DNA of 64,000 nucleotides. Origin: Clonostachys chloroleuca. Its lineage: Eukaryota > Ascomycota > Sordariomycetes > Hypocreales > Bionectriaceae. The position numbers and the translations under genes were made by a program. Positions 20,801-34,670 of this stretch are shown here, one piece after another. The notes under the pieces were generated by a model. The model saw only the letters and a program-made list of their open reading frames with translations. It was not told where the DNA came from and searched no databases. The stretch is taken from the NCBI GenBank assembly GCA_037952775.1, contig JBANAY010000003.1, forward strand, positions 10,292,001 to 10,356,000, in the 5' to 3' direction. The first letter of the stretch is position 1, and each line of letters opens with the position of its first letter.

Positions 20801-23041
20801 TAGCGTATAGAGAATCTCGGAAATTACATGCTCGCGTTGGGAAAATCAAAAATCAAAAGATGCTGCAGCCTGACGTGGGTGATCACAACGATGGCCCTGC
20901 CAATTTACCTTGTTGGTGTGCAGCATGCAAGTGGCTGCAGCCACGCGCCCAGAACGCAGACTCTGTCGAGCTGGCGGGCAGGAATCTGTATTAGCCTGCT
21001 GCGGGTGCGGTGCCAGTGCAGGAAATATTGGTATGGCAAAACGGCCAGCGTCGTGCACACGCGGCCGTCTGCGCTGTCTGTGACCTGACCGAACTATCTG
21101 GTGATAGGTCATGCCGAGAGCTCGCCGGAATGTGTTCATGTTTCAAGATTCTGCTGGAGGGGTCGCAGACCCACGCCAGACGCCGCAGGTGCCGGTCATC
21201 TTCCCTGTTGCCCAATCATGTCCCGAGAATGCAACAAGGAGCCCATGGCAATGCTGAATCTGAGGCACAGAGGATAGTGGCACCTTGTCAAATCTCCCGC
21301 GACTAGGACCCCTACGTTGCTCTGCCTTGGTGAGGACTGCGCCAAATAGGAGAACCTCAGGGCTAGCCGATAGGCACCTCCCGAAGCCCCCCTCCAGGAC
21401 ACAGTGGAGGTGGCGCCTGTGCTGAGGTGCGTGCGCCACGCCAGGACAGAAGAGGAACCGCTACGACAATGATGTACAGCGGGTGCTCAATGCCGGGGAC
21501 CAAATCTGGCTTTGTTGCCGCTCGTTGCACCGCTATGGCGCCTGCCCTGGACACACTACCCAGCCAGCGTTTCGCCATGATACAGCGCATGCCCACTGAT
21601 TAGCCCTAACCTCCAGCCCGTGGTGGTATCACAGGCTCTTCTGACCAATGACCTCTGCGACAAGAGAATTCAATCTCCCGAACCGAGTCACATCCCCAGC
21701 GTTTAAACGAGCTTTGATTGGGCCAACTACGGGTGGGAAGTGGTCCGCCCAGCAATTGCGTACTCTCAGGCGCCGAGACGAGTATTCTCCACGGGAGCGA
21801 GAGAGACTTGCGTGTCGTCCAGATCTGATATCCACATGCTAGTCAGTTGCTGATGATGAAGGAGAAAAGCCAGAGGCACAGTCGCCAGTTTCGCGCTCTG
21901 CCCAATGCAAGTGATACTTCGACTTGGCCGGATGAGGCTGTTGGCGACCGGAGTAAGCTATAACGGCTGGGCCGCATACGCTGGTCTGTGGTCCGTGAGG
22001 CGTCCGTGACTATCTAACTGCTAGTTGTGGTTGAGGTTCTGGATGTGGTTGGACGTGGTGGTGCAGGGGCCGAACCCTGTGGTGGGCTAATGGCTCCCTG
22101 TCAATGTCTGTACCTGCGTGCAACTGCCACCAGACGGGCAACAGAATTCGTTGGATGGGGCTGGCCCAGCTCCCGCTTGGGTGGCTGACACAGCGTAACC
22201 ACCTAATCTTTAGGTCCGAGAGCACCCTAAGACTAAGCGCAACAGCTCGAAACATCCAGTGCGTTTGACTTGGCACACTCAAGTCCCCACCAGCTGGTCC
22301 CGGCGAGATTCTAGCCAACCAATGTAACCCTGCTGTTGGTTGTCCCCGTCCAGGGGCCCCTGGACGACTTATCCCCTGCACCGTCTCCATGATGGAGACT
22401 GCGCTTCGGTGGACGACACGAATTGAATCCAGTTCGATGGACCGCCGCGAGGCAGAGGGACCCCGGCTCCAGTGGCCCATGGCCAGTCGACTGTGGGTGA
22501 CCGGGATGGGACGTTGTTGAAAAGACTCCTGCTCCCAGATCTGGCCCTCCAAGAAGATCTCTCCGTCCCTCACTCTCTTCTCTGTTGATTTGAGATTTTC
22601 CTCGGTCACTCCCAGAGCAAGTCGGCACAGTTGCTGCTTGTTTCTTTGTTCTTTCATTCACCTGTCTTTCTCTTGCTGTTCTAAATCCAGTCCTCTTTAT
22701 TGTCCGACTAGACCAACGCACACATCACATTCACTATTACTATTGCCAGGCAGGCCCAACTTATTCACAACCAAAGACAATACAACAACCGAATCCAACT
22801 TCACAGTCTTTCGGACCCATTATCAAGGTGTTGACCGCCTATCGTCAGATACCTGCAAGACAAGCAATCTTGACGACACGTACATATCACTTACAACACC
22901 GAAGCTCTTGATCGAACTTCACACTTTCATTCCAAGTGATTTCCGCAGGATCTGATCTCACAGAATCATTCGTTATCATTAGCCACACCTTGTGGAAGAT
23001 ACCCCAAACTCATTTCAGCACAACCCAAATCATCAGACAAG
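17839..23041. other. 5.2-kb region without a supportable gene
   Basis: Between the divergent F-box-like and protease genes. Open frames of 60-215 codons exist on both strands, but none has protein-like composition or splice support; the longest (22010-22657, minus) covers the protease upstream region. The last 400 bp (22650-23041) are pyrimidine- and CA-rich, which suits the promoter and long 5' leader of a secreted-protein gene. No tRNA, rRNA or repeat array recognised. Confidence 0.5.
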
Positions 23042-24453
<1,412 letters not shown>

Positions 24454-25639
24454 GCTCGCACGATGGTCACTCTTTCTTTCATTCATTCCTAGTTGAAATT
24501 CGAATGTATTAATAAATATAGACTACAAAGAAGAAGAAAAAAAAACATCAAAGAGTACAGGGTCAATGGTTCATGTTTGAAGACGGCGAATGAAGGCAAA
24601 CGGCCCAGCGTTTGGATAGCTACACACTTAGCTTAATTATCACGATCCAAATTTATTGATTACCCTCGTGCTGAACATACCCTTAGTGGTGAATTGATCC
24701 TATCGCAGCGCTTCGTTTATCCTTGAGTTGACACCCAACGTTGCATTTTTTTTGCTCCAAAAGTCCCATGAAAAAGGGCCAGCCAGCTCAACATGGTCTG
24801 CCTTTTCACACAATGCCCAAGATCAGCTCTTATGTCCTATTTCGGCCATGCACCTTGCCGCGCGGCAGACTCGCTGCACCATGTTGCCTCTATCACAAAG
24901 CTGATAGCGAGGCGCCGTCGATGAATAGGCCATGTACTTAATATGTACCTCTACATCATTGTTTCCTAAAGCAGACATATTCTGGTAATTGTCGCACACC
25001 GGGTGGCTAGGATAAGTGACGAAGCGCTTGTCCTATCGTTCACGTTGCGATCAAGCATGAATAAACAGGGAAAGCGGGGAAGACAGGCACAGAGACAATG
25101 GCAAGGAACAATGAATAGATGATTACCGAAAATAGCAACGATTAATATATTTTTATAAATCTCAACCTACTGCATATTCCGATAAAGATGACGTATGATA
25201 GTTCACTCTACGACCATAGTTGCTTGGTGAAAACACAACGGGGGTGGCATGTTCGCCCTCTGGTATCACGTCCACTCGTTCAAAGCGCGAGAGGACACAA
25301 CACCATGCCTTGCCGGATGGCAAGACCAAGAGCAACGGTTAAGTTGATATAAGCACTTCTTCGGCACAACCATGGTCATGAAAGGACCAGATTGCAATTT
25401 GACATCCGTGCTAACGAGAGAAAACCAAGCTTCGGGAGAGGACAAGGAGACGCGTCGATGGAACACAAACCAGGGTAGGGGGATGCGCTGGCTGCTCGGC
25501 GGCGTACCAGACTTATTCATATTGGGCTTGTATTAATAACTTCAGGGAAGACCTGATAAAGTCGCCTATACATTTGCGGCGCCAGCGAAGATCGTATAAA
25601 CATGAAGATGAAGAAAACCAAAATCCCGCTAAATCATCA
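24454..25639. other. Convergent 3' region, protease / ERG9
   Basis: Nearly 1.2 kb between converging genes. AATAAATATA at 24512 and A-runs at 24532-24544 fit the protease mRNA end. No gene seen; the part at 25130-25160 is AT-rich. Confidence 0.5.
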
Positions 25640-27200
25640 TTACAGTTCTTCGTGAGCACCGGCATCAGCCGATGATTTGAGCCAACCGCTCGGATTGAGG
25701 AAATTCATGTCTTCGAACATGTTGCCAAACTGGGCGCCGAAGAACCAAGCAGTGCCAATCTACACGTTGTAAGCGATTGCCGAGGAGCAGAGAAAAGGAG
25801 GTGAGACGTACCATAAGAAGGGTCATAAAGGCCATTGCAAGAAGAGCCACGACAACCATGACGACAGTCTCACCAGGGTCGGCCGTTTGTTGGCCAGCCT
25901 GCTTTAACTTATTTGATGCGTTCAGCTTCTCAGGGTTTTGCCTTGGGTACAGCGTCTCAATGAATTGCTCAATCTAATTAGGGTAAAGTATGTTAGCGAA
26001 GACACGGGAGATGTAAGAGGTAAGGGAGCTCCGACCTTGGCGCATTGTGTCGCAATGGCTAGGAAATTAGGGTCGTTGGGGTCATTCTTGTTGTGAATTT
26101 CACGGGCGAACCTCCTGAACACTTCGCACTCGACGAACAGGTTCTGTGTAGACTCGAGCATGATTTGGCAGGCGGCCCCCTTCGTAATCTTAACGTTCCT
26201 CTCCAAAACATCAGGGTTGCGGAAGACAGTTGCCAGGGTGGCGATGGCCATGCCCTGGGGAATGGCCACGAAATTGAAAACGCTCTGGTCCTTCATGCCC
26301 GCCATGTAGAAGAGGCAGTCCTCGGCATGCTTCAGCGCATCCAGAACCATCTCCGAGATGACGTTCAAGGCCTTGTCACGTTGCTTGGGGTCAAACATGT
26401 CTTCCCACTTGTCAATATGCTTGCTCCAGATTTCCTTAGGGTACCATCGTCTGCCGTCCTCCCAATCTTCGTGAATGTCACGGATGATGTTGGTTTTTTG
26501 CAGGAATTGGCCCATGGACTCGGTCAGGGCAGGCCTCTCGGCCAGTTTGGGGTGTGCCAGCTCAGAGGCCAGGAACAGACGTGTCAAGCCTTCTCCTACT
26601 AGACCGGCAACGTAGTGGCAGTATAATTCGTACTCCTCAACTGTCTGAAGGCCATTCTTGATCTGCTCATCATTCTCAACATAGTCGGCCATTCCGTTGC
26701 CCATTTTCAATGTCATGTCTTTGATGATATCATAATGGGGCTTCTTGATCTTCTTCAGCTCAGAGATGACGACGTCGAACTTCTCCAGCAACTCCGCGTC
26801 CTTCTCCTTACTCTCGTGGAATTGCCAGCCATCCTCATCGATAGTGTTGTGGAAATTTCGCAAGATGGGAACCTTCTTCTCGAGAGGAAGGGTCATATCA
26901 TCTTCGATGGTATCGAGCCCACGGAGAACGAGGTAGAACAGGGTAATGGGAACCAGGAGTTCGGGGTTAAGCTCTTGAATGACGGCAGCAAAACTACGGC
27001 TCGTCAACTTGAGAAGTCGGAAGCATTCTTTCAACTCTGGACCCTCCTTAGACTCGTCTCGTCGGTGAGGAGGCTCATGGTAGACTTTCCTGTACCTCGA
27101 GTCAGAACTATTCTAAGAATGCGGGACTGGACCACAAGGTGTACCATTGAATGATGGATCGCAACTCCGATGGGTGCAGGAGGAAGTAGAGGTAGCCCAT
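25640..27200 (-). CDS. ERG9: Squalene synthase (farnesyl-diphosphate farnesyltransferase)
   Basis: Four exons on the minus strand: 27200-27145, 27089-26036, 25973-25812, 25759-25640; introns of 55, 62 and 52 nt. The product has 463 residues, normal for fungi. It condenses two farnesyl diphosphates to squalene with NADPH, the first committed step to ergosterol, at the ER membrane. Visible motifs: [13 protein letters not shown], the first Mg-binding motif DTIEDD (78-83), [17 protein letters not shown], the second acidic motif [14 protein letters not shown] (from about 223), and [13 protein letters not shown]. The third exon carries the C-terminal hydrophobic anchor ([18 protein letters not shown]). 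Exon 2 ends AAG followed by GTCGGA, a weak donor, but it is the only one that joins CAK to [18 protein letters not shown] in frame. Confidence 0.96.
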
Positions 27201-29604
27201 TGTGCAGTTATCGACCGCGCGGGGACGGTCTCAAGAATGCTAGGCTAAGTCTCAACAGGCAGGATTGTGAAGGACTGCGGCGGAGGATGAACTTGCGACA
27301 CCCCTAGACAGACCGGCGGTTCCAAATATATATCGCACGGATATCAATTGAGACCGGAGCCCAACGCAGATGGGGAAACACACCGAGTTCCGTGGCTCCA
27401 GTCTGGGTTTGGTGACGGAGTCGTTGGGAGAAAAGTATGTGTCTCTCAAATGCTGGGGTGGGAGGGAAGGCAAAATTGAACACTGGTCGAGCACAGGCTT
27501 CAGTTTTGTAGTAATTTGGCGCTGCGTAAACGACAGGGGTCGGCGGGGGCCTGCAGCAGGTGGTGGGGATACCTGTAGAAAGAGTTTAACGGGCAGATAC
27601 TTGGAAGTACTTGCCTCATGATCCCGCGCAGCCTAGACTCAACAGGAGCCTGAGGATCGGTAGAGTACCGGCCAGTACCCGCCTAGGTGTTCAATTGAGA
27701 AAAGTGCCCCCCCTTTCCCCTCTCTCCTCGCCTAAGTGGAGTGGAGAGCGCTGGACCTCCCAACTGAATTCTGGCTTGCTTCTGGCTGGCCACCACCACC
27801 CACATCTTAAACATCATGGATGCAACCTTGGTTATATTGATGTTGGCAGCAAGCACCCATCCGCACGTTGCCCGCTTACGTAGGCAGTTCTCATAGACGA
27901 GCAGCCACTACCTTATGCAACGGCCGGCTAAGCGGACCTCACTCCCACTTCGCACTATCAAACAGGATCGCCGGGGTCGCGCACTTACATATCTTGACAA
28001 GCAGCCAAATACATGGCCAAAAATTGTAATCCCTCGCCAGCACTGTAAATACTAGCATCGGGATCTATGAACCCCGGTTATGCATCCACAGGATAGTGCT
28101 GAGGTTGCCAACCCACATTGGAGAGCAGGTGATGCAGTCATCCCGAACCCCAGCCCAGCAAGTGCCGCTGTCCATGTGGCAATCTGAAGGCGTATCTCCG
28201 GTAGATACTTAGCCGTGATCCCTTTCCCACGATGATGCTTCCTTCTTCCGACTAGCGAGGCAACCATGGTCGCATTCGTATGGCCACTGAAACCGTTAAG
28301 ATTAACTCCTCCCGCAGCCCAATGGTTGCAACAGACTTGGACAGGTATAATCGAGATCCACAACCAAATAATAAGACGTATGCCCGTTGAAGCAACAAGG
28401 AATATACCTAGCGGCGGATAATAGAAGAGGCTAGCAGAGTTCAATCCCCCCGATACGAATACGAAATTGGAAATCACCGTCTGTGGGTGGTGTCAAACTC
28501 AGCCTCCTTCGCAGCGCTTCTGCATGTGCATGAAACGCATCCAACCATGCAAAAGTCGGTGACCAGGTCTTCAGGATGCAATCCGTCGCTTCAGCGTCCT
28601 ATCCCGTGCGTTGTCTTGGCGGCGAATTACATCCGGCACGGCGTTCGTAACCATCACAAGTGAAGATAACTGGGGACAGATGCTTAAAGAATTTCATTAC
28701 CCTGTAGCTGACACACGCTCGGTCTCCGATATGTGAGTAATGGATGCACTACGCTTTGTTTGGCAATGGATTTGGTATCATTGGGGAAAAAAGATAAATG
28801 TATCTTAATATTTCATTTCCTTGTTGTGCTTATTGTTTCTCTAGCCAACATTCGTCGTGAGCCTAGGTGTGGTATCTATTTGCATGCCCCAATCTGACTG
28901 GCCATGTCTGGAGCGGACTTGCATACTGACATCTGGAGTCTAAAATATTGGTTTTATTTTTCATGCATCGCTAAAACGGCTAGAAACAGGCAATGACCAA
29001 CGCAAAGGAAAGAACCAGAGAGCCCCCTCTCCGAGGTTGATGCGAGGTACGTGTGCATGGGATAACCCAACGATTCCATGTTGCTACTTAGTGCTTCAGG
29101 TCTGGCCTTCGGACCCGACATCGAAGCCTGTTCCGCATTAACCTGTCAGTGGCAGTATTGATCGATGGAGACGGGGGCAGGCAAGCGTCGCATATGCTAT
29201 AAATGGCAATAGAGAACGTCAGTCCTTAGTAATTCCCATCCGCTCTGGACTGGAGGCAGTTGCAGCCTTCTGGATACGGTGGATGAGGAGCTCAGTACCT
29301 GGCAGCCAGCCAAGGCCACATCAACGAGCGCCGGAGCAACATAGTGGCCTCCACTGGCAGTCGGACGGCTTTGGCGCATTCATCTGTGCCCCTCCATAAT
29401 TACGTAGCGCCTGCGAAATTTCAAGCCACACTGACGCCCCAGGCAGAAAATCGCTGCTGACGATCACTTATTTGCCTTGGCACCGGCCATCTTGCCTCCT
29501 AACTACCGTTACACCTACCTCTCGGCATTGAACATCTAGAAAGTATTGCTACCTATATTTGCAAAAGACAAGGGCGACTGCGAGAAGACTAAGGCGGGCT
29601 CAAG
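27201..29604. other. Intergenic region upstream of ERG9 and the DnaJ gene
   Basis: 2.4 kb between divergent genes. The ERG9 promoter lies at its left end. The only noteworthy open frame is on the minus strand at 28052-28477 (separate entry). The rest holds nothing I can support. Confidence 0.45.
28052..28477 (-). pseudogene. Unassigned hydrophobic ORF, possible transporter remnant
   Basis: 141 codons, opened by ATG. It has two hydrophobic stretches (YYPPLGIFLVASTGIRLII; ATWTAALAGLGFGMTA) separated by a basic loop RRKHHRGKG followed by LPEIRL. A basic loop ending PE-RL before a membrane helix is common in fungal MFS transporters, but the rest does not align with a complete transporter and no neighbouring exon was found. 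It may be chance. Confidence 0.15.
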
Positions 29605-31292
29605 ATGGTTGTCGACACCGCTTATTATGACACCTTGGGTGTCCAGCCCACGGCGACAGAGCTCGAGATCAAGAAGGCTTATCGAAAACTCGCCATCATC
29701 CACCACCCAGGTGCGTCCATACCTGCAGCGAGAGCTGTCTCTCGACAGCGCTCGATAGTGCTCGGTGATATACATCTAGTCTAACCTGCGTTGCATAGAC
29801 AAGAACCCCAACGACCCCACTGCGCACGAGAAGTTCCAGTCCATCGGCGAGGCATACCAAGTCCTGTCCGATAAAGACCTCCGCGCGGCCTACGACAAGT
29901 ATGGAAAAGATCATGCCAAACCCCAGGAGGGTTTCGCCGACCCGGCCGAGTTTTTCAGCAATATCTTCGGTGGCGAAGCGTTTGTCGACTGGATTGGCGA
30001 GATTAGTCTCATGAAGGATCTTACCGCAACCATGGATATCGCCATGCAAGAGGAGGAACAGAAACTAGATGGTGACGCCGCAAAGGAAAATATCAAGGGC
30101 GAGGCAGAGTTCCCCGGCACCGAAGAGGCTATTAAGGAGAGCCTGAAGTCTGATGAAAAGGCTCAGGCTAGCACAACCACCACAGCGGCCCCCCCGCCCA
30201 CCGTAGTCGTGGACGAGGCCGAAACGAAGAAAGACAGTGCCGCTCCCCCACGATATGAAGCGGCTTCACCCGCTCCATCTGCCTCATCTACGCCCGGCAC
30301 CCACACCCCTCGAAGCACCCAGATCCCATTAAGACCAGCCCTGACCGATAAGTCTCACGAGGACCTCCAAGCATCAGCGGAGGCCGATCCAGAGGACCCC
30401 AACCAGAAGAAGAAGGCTGGTCTCACCAAGGAGCAGCGCGAACAGCTGGCAGCTTACGAGAAGGAGCGTGCCAGGATTCGACAGGAGCGTGTCGATACCC
30501 TTGTACGAAAGCTGATCGACCGTCTCAGCGTTTGGACTGAGACTGACAAGAGCGCCGATGTGACCAGAGCCTTCCAGGAGAAGACGCGCCTCGAGGTTGA
30601 GAATCTTAAGATGGAGTCCTTTGGAATTGATATCCTTCATGCGATTGGGCAGACTTATGTCTCAAAAGCTTCTACACTGCTCCGAAGCCAGAAGTTCCTG
30701 GGTATCGGGGGTTTCTTCAGCAAACTCCGTGACAAGGGTAACATGGTAAAGGAGACGTGGAACACCATTACTAGCGCTATTGACGCTCAGCAAACCATGG
30801 AGCAGATGGCCCGCATGGAGGAGCAGGGCGGCGAGGACTGGAATGACGAGAAGAGGGCCGAGTACGAGCGCCGTGTCACCGGGAAGATTCTCACAGCTGC
30901 CTGGCGGGGAAGCAAGTTCGAGATCCAGGGCGTCCTACGGGAAGTGTGCGACGTTGTGCTCAACGACAAGAAGGTTCCGCTCAACAAGCGTTTGGAGCGT
31001 GCGCAGGCCCTGGTCTTGATTGGTGACATCTTCAACAAGGTAGGAAGCCTCCTTTTTCATCTTTCTTAATGACTCCCATTCTACCTTCAGATTGCTAATG
31101 TTTGTATAGGCCGCACGCTCACCTGAGGAGGAGGGCGACTACCTCATCTTCGAGCAGCTTGTCGCCGAGGCGGCAATCAAGAAAGACAAGAACGAGGAGA
31201 AGAAGAGGAAGAAGGACAAGAAGGACGGATACTCCGCCGCCGCGGCCGCTTCCTCAACCTCAGCCTCTGCTGCCGCCAACTCGTCCGTTTAG
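29605..31292 (+). CDS. DnaJ (HSP40) protein with DnaJ-X domain, Caj1-like
   Basis: Exons 29605-29710, 29799-31039 and 31110-31292; introns of 88 and 70 nt, the first with a CTAAC branch site near its TAG end. The product has 509 residues. The J domain is at 5-75 ([29 protein letters not shown] with the HPD tripeptide formed across intron 1, then [13 protein letters not shown] and YDKYG). Next come a low-complexity Ser/Thr/Pro/Ala linker (about 140-210), a charged helix and the DnaJ-X domain (about 250-430, with [23 protein letters not shown] and [11 protein letters not shown]). The tail is Lys/Ala-rich. Proteins of this type stimulate Hsp70; the yeast relatives Caj1 and Djp1 are cytosolic or membrane-associated, Djp1 acting in peroxisomal import. 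The exact role here is unknown. Confidence 0.92.
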
Positions 31293-32513
31293 ATTCATAC
31301 CCCTAAAAGAAAGGAAACTCGAGGAAAACCATGAACTGTGAAGGAGGGTGGGATGCGTCGTATTGAATAGAGCGAATGTCTGTCTGGGTTAGGGCGAGAA
31401 GCGAGTGGTTTGCGAGCACAGGTCTAGGATACAATTGGGCTCCTTTAGACCCCGACGAGCACGTTTTACGCATAGACTATGTCTTCCCTTTTTGCCTTCT
31501 TTTTTTATTCTCCCTTTTGGTTATATCCATTTATGACTAGTTATGACATCAGAGAAAGTCCACCAAACTTCTGTCAATAATTGAACATTTGGCTGGCCTG
31601 GCTTTAATGAATTAGAGGAATATATCGTACGTGATGTCTGGGTTTTGTTTCAAGTCTTCGCATTCATTGTGTTGAGATGTCGGGACTGGCATCTGTCATT
31701 GCTGTTTTTAACTTGATAGCTAGACTGTCATCCGGTTTAAGTCTTCGAACCGGGTCTTTACCCAGGGCGCTTTGTCTTATTTTCTATCCTATCGCCTCTC
31801 CGCGAGGCTTTCATTCGTAGATGTGGTTGTTGTGATTATCCCCCTCAAGTCTGTGGGCTGAAGCCAGCCTCTTTTTTCCAAATAGCACGCCTTAGCCTTC
31901 TATATCGGTATCCTTCCGAGGCTACCATGCGGTATCTCCTTCCTGTTTTCCGCCCGGTTCACTCATAAAAATCGGTGCCGGCTTATCCTAATGCAACGGC
32001 TAATTTCAACACAAGGGGGTATCTGTTGTACAATTGATGTAATCCACAAAAGGAAAGGGGGACGTGACCGTAGTTAGTTAAAGAAAACCAAAAATCAAAC
32101 AGATGTTCAGAGATGAGAAAATGAGAAAGCGAGAGGAAGTGAAGTGAGAGAAGAGAAGAGATGAAGAAGAAAGGCTTCGAGCCTTGGTCGCTCTAGCAAT
32201 GAGAAAGCAATTATGGAAAATTTATCGTGTATAAGACGAAGAGATGATGAACACAGTCGCATGGAACGCCTTCGCTTGCAGATGGCGTATAACAAAGAAA
32301 AATTGAGTCGTCAGAGGTGAGAAAATCGCTTTGTGATGCAAAGAACAAATTAACAGGAAGCCGCCAATATTCGCCGGCGACACCTAGGTCGCGTGATTTC
32401 GCATGATGCTTTGTCTGAGTGAGATGTCTGAGTGTTGTTGTTGATATTCGTTTATGTCTTTGCTCCAAAAGAGGCGAGTGTGCTCACCGACTGACGTTGC
32501 ATCAGCCAATGAG
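31293..32513. other. Convergent 3' region, DnaJ / coiled-coil protein
   Basis: 1.2 kb between two gene ends. It is T- and CT-rich (31490-31520, 31850-31960) and has a GA-rich tract at 32108-32180. No gene on either strand. Confidence 0.45.
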
Positions 32514-34670
32514 TCAAGACAAGCCCTTGTCACTAGGTAGCTCAATGCCACTATCGCGATCCTTTGAGGATGCTGCGCTCCATGGTTCAAGATTTTCCAA
32601 TGACAATTGTTCGTCAGCATCAAATTCCTGAATGGCACTCCCTCTTTCCTCTTCGTCGTCGTCGGGAGGTGCGAGGACATGGCCACCAAATTTGATATCT
32701 GAAACCCTGACTTTGTATTCCAATGCTTTCTGTCCCTCCTTAATCAAGCCCTCAGTCCAGTCTAAACAGCGCTTGATGCTCTGGTTGATCTTCTGGCTGT
32801 CGACAAGTAGCTCTTGATGCTTGGTAAGGTCTAGCTTAAGCCTGATTTCCTCCTGCTTTCGTCTGCTGGCCATCTTGGCATTAGGCGACAAGGCCTCATC
32901 TGCTGAGCCTTCGTCACTAGAAAACTCGGATTCATGTATCGACTCAGGCTCTTCTTCAGCCTGACTTTCCTCGCCGCTGGGATCTGAGAAGTCGACAGGC
33001 ACCTCAGGCAGAGCCGCGGATGGAACGCGGCTTGAAGCTGCGGACATCATTTTGCCCGCTCGGGACATTCGACGAATTCGTCGTAGCTCGGCAGTCTGCC
33101 TCCTCAATTGGCGCTCCAATGTTCTATTGATAGCTTCGAGAGATGCGTTGGTTATCTCAAGATCCTGAACTTTGCGTTCTCGCCTTGCATTGGCAACAAG
33201 GTCACTGACCATATCGCCGTGGCTTGACTTGGTGGGGCTTTGAAGCTCACCAAGGGAGTCGTCGTCCCTGCCGCTGTCGGATTTCATGTCCTCGACCGCC
33301 TGCAGTATTGAGGCCATCGTCATGGCCGGCTGGCAAGCGGGGCTTTGTGGCGGTGAACTGGGCGCACTCGTTGGGGATTGAGCATATTTCTGAGCTGCCA
33401 GAAAGTCGAATACCGGAACGCTACCGGTCCTGGCATGGCCTCTCTGCGGTCTCTTTGGCGACTCGATACTGACTCGCCTCCCTCCCTGAGGATTATGTGC
33501 CGGAAGCAAGCTTGACGGTGATGACGATATTGGTCGATTTGTGACATTTGTTGGGGTAGGGTTGGCCTGATGCAAAGGTGCAGATGTCGGCGTGGTAGCG
33601 GCTTTTGCAGGTGACATTGGTCGCTGAGACGGTGTTGGTCCCTGACTAACAGAGGAACTGGCTGTTCCTGGCCGAGACGGTGTAGCTCGAGGGCTGTGGA
33701 GGGGTGCTTGAGCTGCGTGAAGATGATCCGGGGCTCCATTTGCATGGAAAAATTTCCTGCTCGTGGGTTCGGGAGTTGAGGCCTGCGCTGGATTGAAGGA
33801 CGAGGTGCTCGAGGGGCTGCTCGACTTCCTGCTCTCCGCTTGGGATCCATTGGCATAGTAGAAGGTAACGGGCCGTTGCTGCACCTGAGGTTGTGGGGGA
33901 GGGGGTTGTTGACCTCCTGTTTTGACCTCGCTGGCAAAGAAGAACTTGGAATCTCTCGAGTCTTGTTGAGAGCTCTGCCTCGAACTATTTCCGTCGCTTA
34001 TATCGGATTCCTTTCTCAATATCGGTGTGTGGGTTGATGTCGAGTACGTGCTCTGCCTGTTGGCTATGCGTGGCGTAATTGCAGGCAGATGGGACGCCAG
34101 CCCAGGGGACGACGAGACATCTTCATTGTGTGTGTTGGAAATGGACGGTGCTGTAGACCCTGCGTTGAGAGACCTCCTCGACAGTGGCGTCGACCCGAGA
34201 TGCGGTGATGTCTTGGCAGCGATCTTGGGGGTAAGGGGCGGTCGGGTGAGGGCTTTGGCCGCAGTAGCACTCAGGTGAGGATGACGGGGTCTATTGCTGT
34301 TGTCGCTGCCTGGGGGCATTGTGGGAGCGGACACAGTCCTGATTCCCGGACGCGTCCTCGTGGTTGTTGTTGTGATGGTGGTGGTGGTCTGCCGTGGTTT
34401 CAGCGATGGGGCATTTTGCTGGCTTTGGTTGCGGAGACGTAGCGGTGGGCGGGCACGGGGCAGCGGCAGCTGGGCGGGATTGGAGGCTGGAGGTGTGGTG
34501 TAGATCGTCGGCGGCCGTAGATTTGCTAATTTGGCGTTTGTGTCGCTGCCCAATGTCTGGCTGGAGCTGGGAGAGCTGAAGCTACGCACAGCCTTGGGGT
34601 TGTTGGGGCGCGTCGATTCGTCGGGATGTTTCGGCTGTGTTGTGTTTGTGGTATTGAGAGATCGCATCAT
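32514..34670 (-). CDS. Conserved fungal coiled-coil protein of unknown function
   Basis: Single exon, 718 residues, minus strand. About the first 430 residues are Ser/Pro/Thr/Gln-rich and disordered, with repeats such as TTTTITTTTTRTRP and FFHANGAP-type motifs. A short ordered motif, RTGSVPVFDFLAAQKYAQSP, lies near 440. After an acidic patch, residues about 525-575 (LEITNASLEAINRTLERQLR, then RQTAELRRIRRMS) form a coiled coil. A second conserved helical block, EEIRLKLDLTKHQELLVDSQ followed by KINQSIKRCLDWTEGLI, lies near 640-685, and the end is acidic. I do not recognise a named family. The architecture (long disordered region rich in SP/TP sites plus coiled coil) suits a phospho-regulated scaffold, which is an inference. 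Confidence 0.8.
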   Translation of the reverse strand: MMRSLNTTNTTQPKHPDESTRPNNPKAVRSFSSPSSSQTLGSDTNAKLANLRPPTIYTTPPASNPAQLPLPRARPPLRLRNQSQQNAPSLKPRQTTTTITTTTTRTRPGIRTVSAPTMPPGSDNSNRPRHPHLSATAAKALTRPPLTPKIAAKTSPHLGSTPLSRRSLNAGSTAPSISNTHNEDVSSSPGLASHLPAITPRIANRQSTYSTSTHTPILRKESDISDGNSSRQSSQQDSRDSKFFFASEVKTGGQQPPPPQPQVQQRPVTFYYANGSQAESRKSSSPSSTSSFNPAQASTPEPTSRKFFHANGAPDHLHAAQAPLHSPRATPSRPGTASSSVSQGPTPSQRPMSPAKAATTPTSAPLHQANPTPTNVTNRPISSSPSSLLPAHNPQGGRRVSIESPKRPQRGHARTGSVPVFDFLAAQKYAQSPTSAPSSPPQSPACQPAMTMASILQAVEDMKSDSGRDDDSLGELQSPTKSSHGDMVSDLVANARRERKVQDLEITNASLEAINRTLERQLRRQTAELRRIRRMSRAGKMMSAASSRVPSAALPEVPVDFSDPSGEESQAEEEPESIHESEFSSDEGSADEALSPNAKMASRRKQEEIRLKLDLTKHQELLVDSQKINQSIKRCLDWTEGLIKEGQKALEYKVRVSDIKFGGHVLAPPDDDEEERGSAIQEFDADEQLSLENLEPWSAASSKDRDSGIELPSDKGLS

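Noticed and set aside
22010..22657. 215-codon minus-strand open frame upstream of the protease
   Set aside because: Composition is not protein-like, there is no domain, and it covers the leader of the protease gene.
25210..25225. CTACGACCATAG resembles the beginning of 5S rRNA
   Set aside because: The match ends after about a dozen bases; the internal promoter and the rest of a 5S gene are absent.
25590..25597. TCGTATAA, similar to a sterol regulatory element, near ERG9
   Set aside because: It lies downstream of the ERG9 stop codon, not in the promoter.
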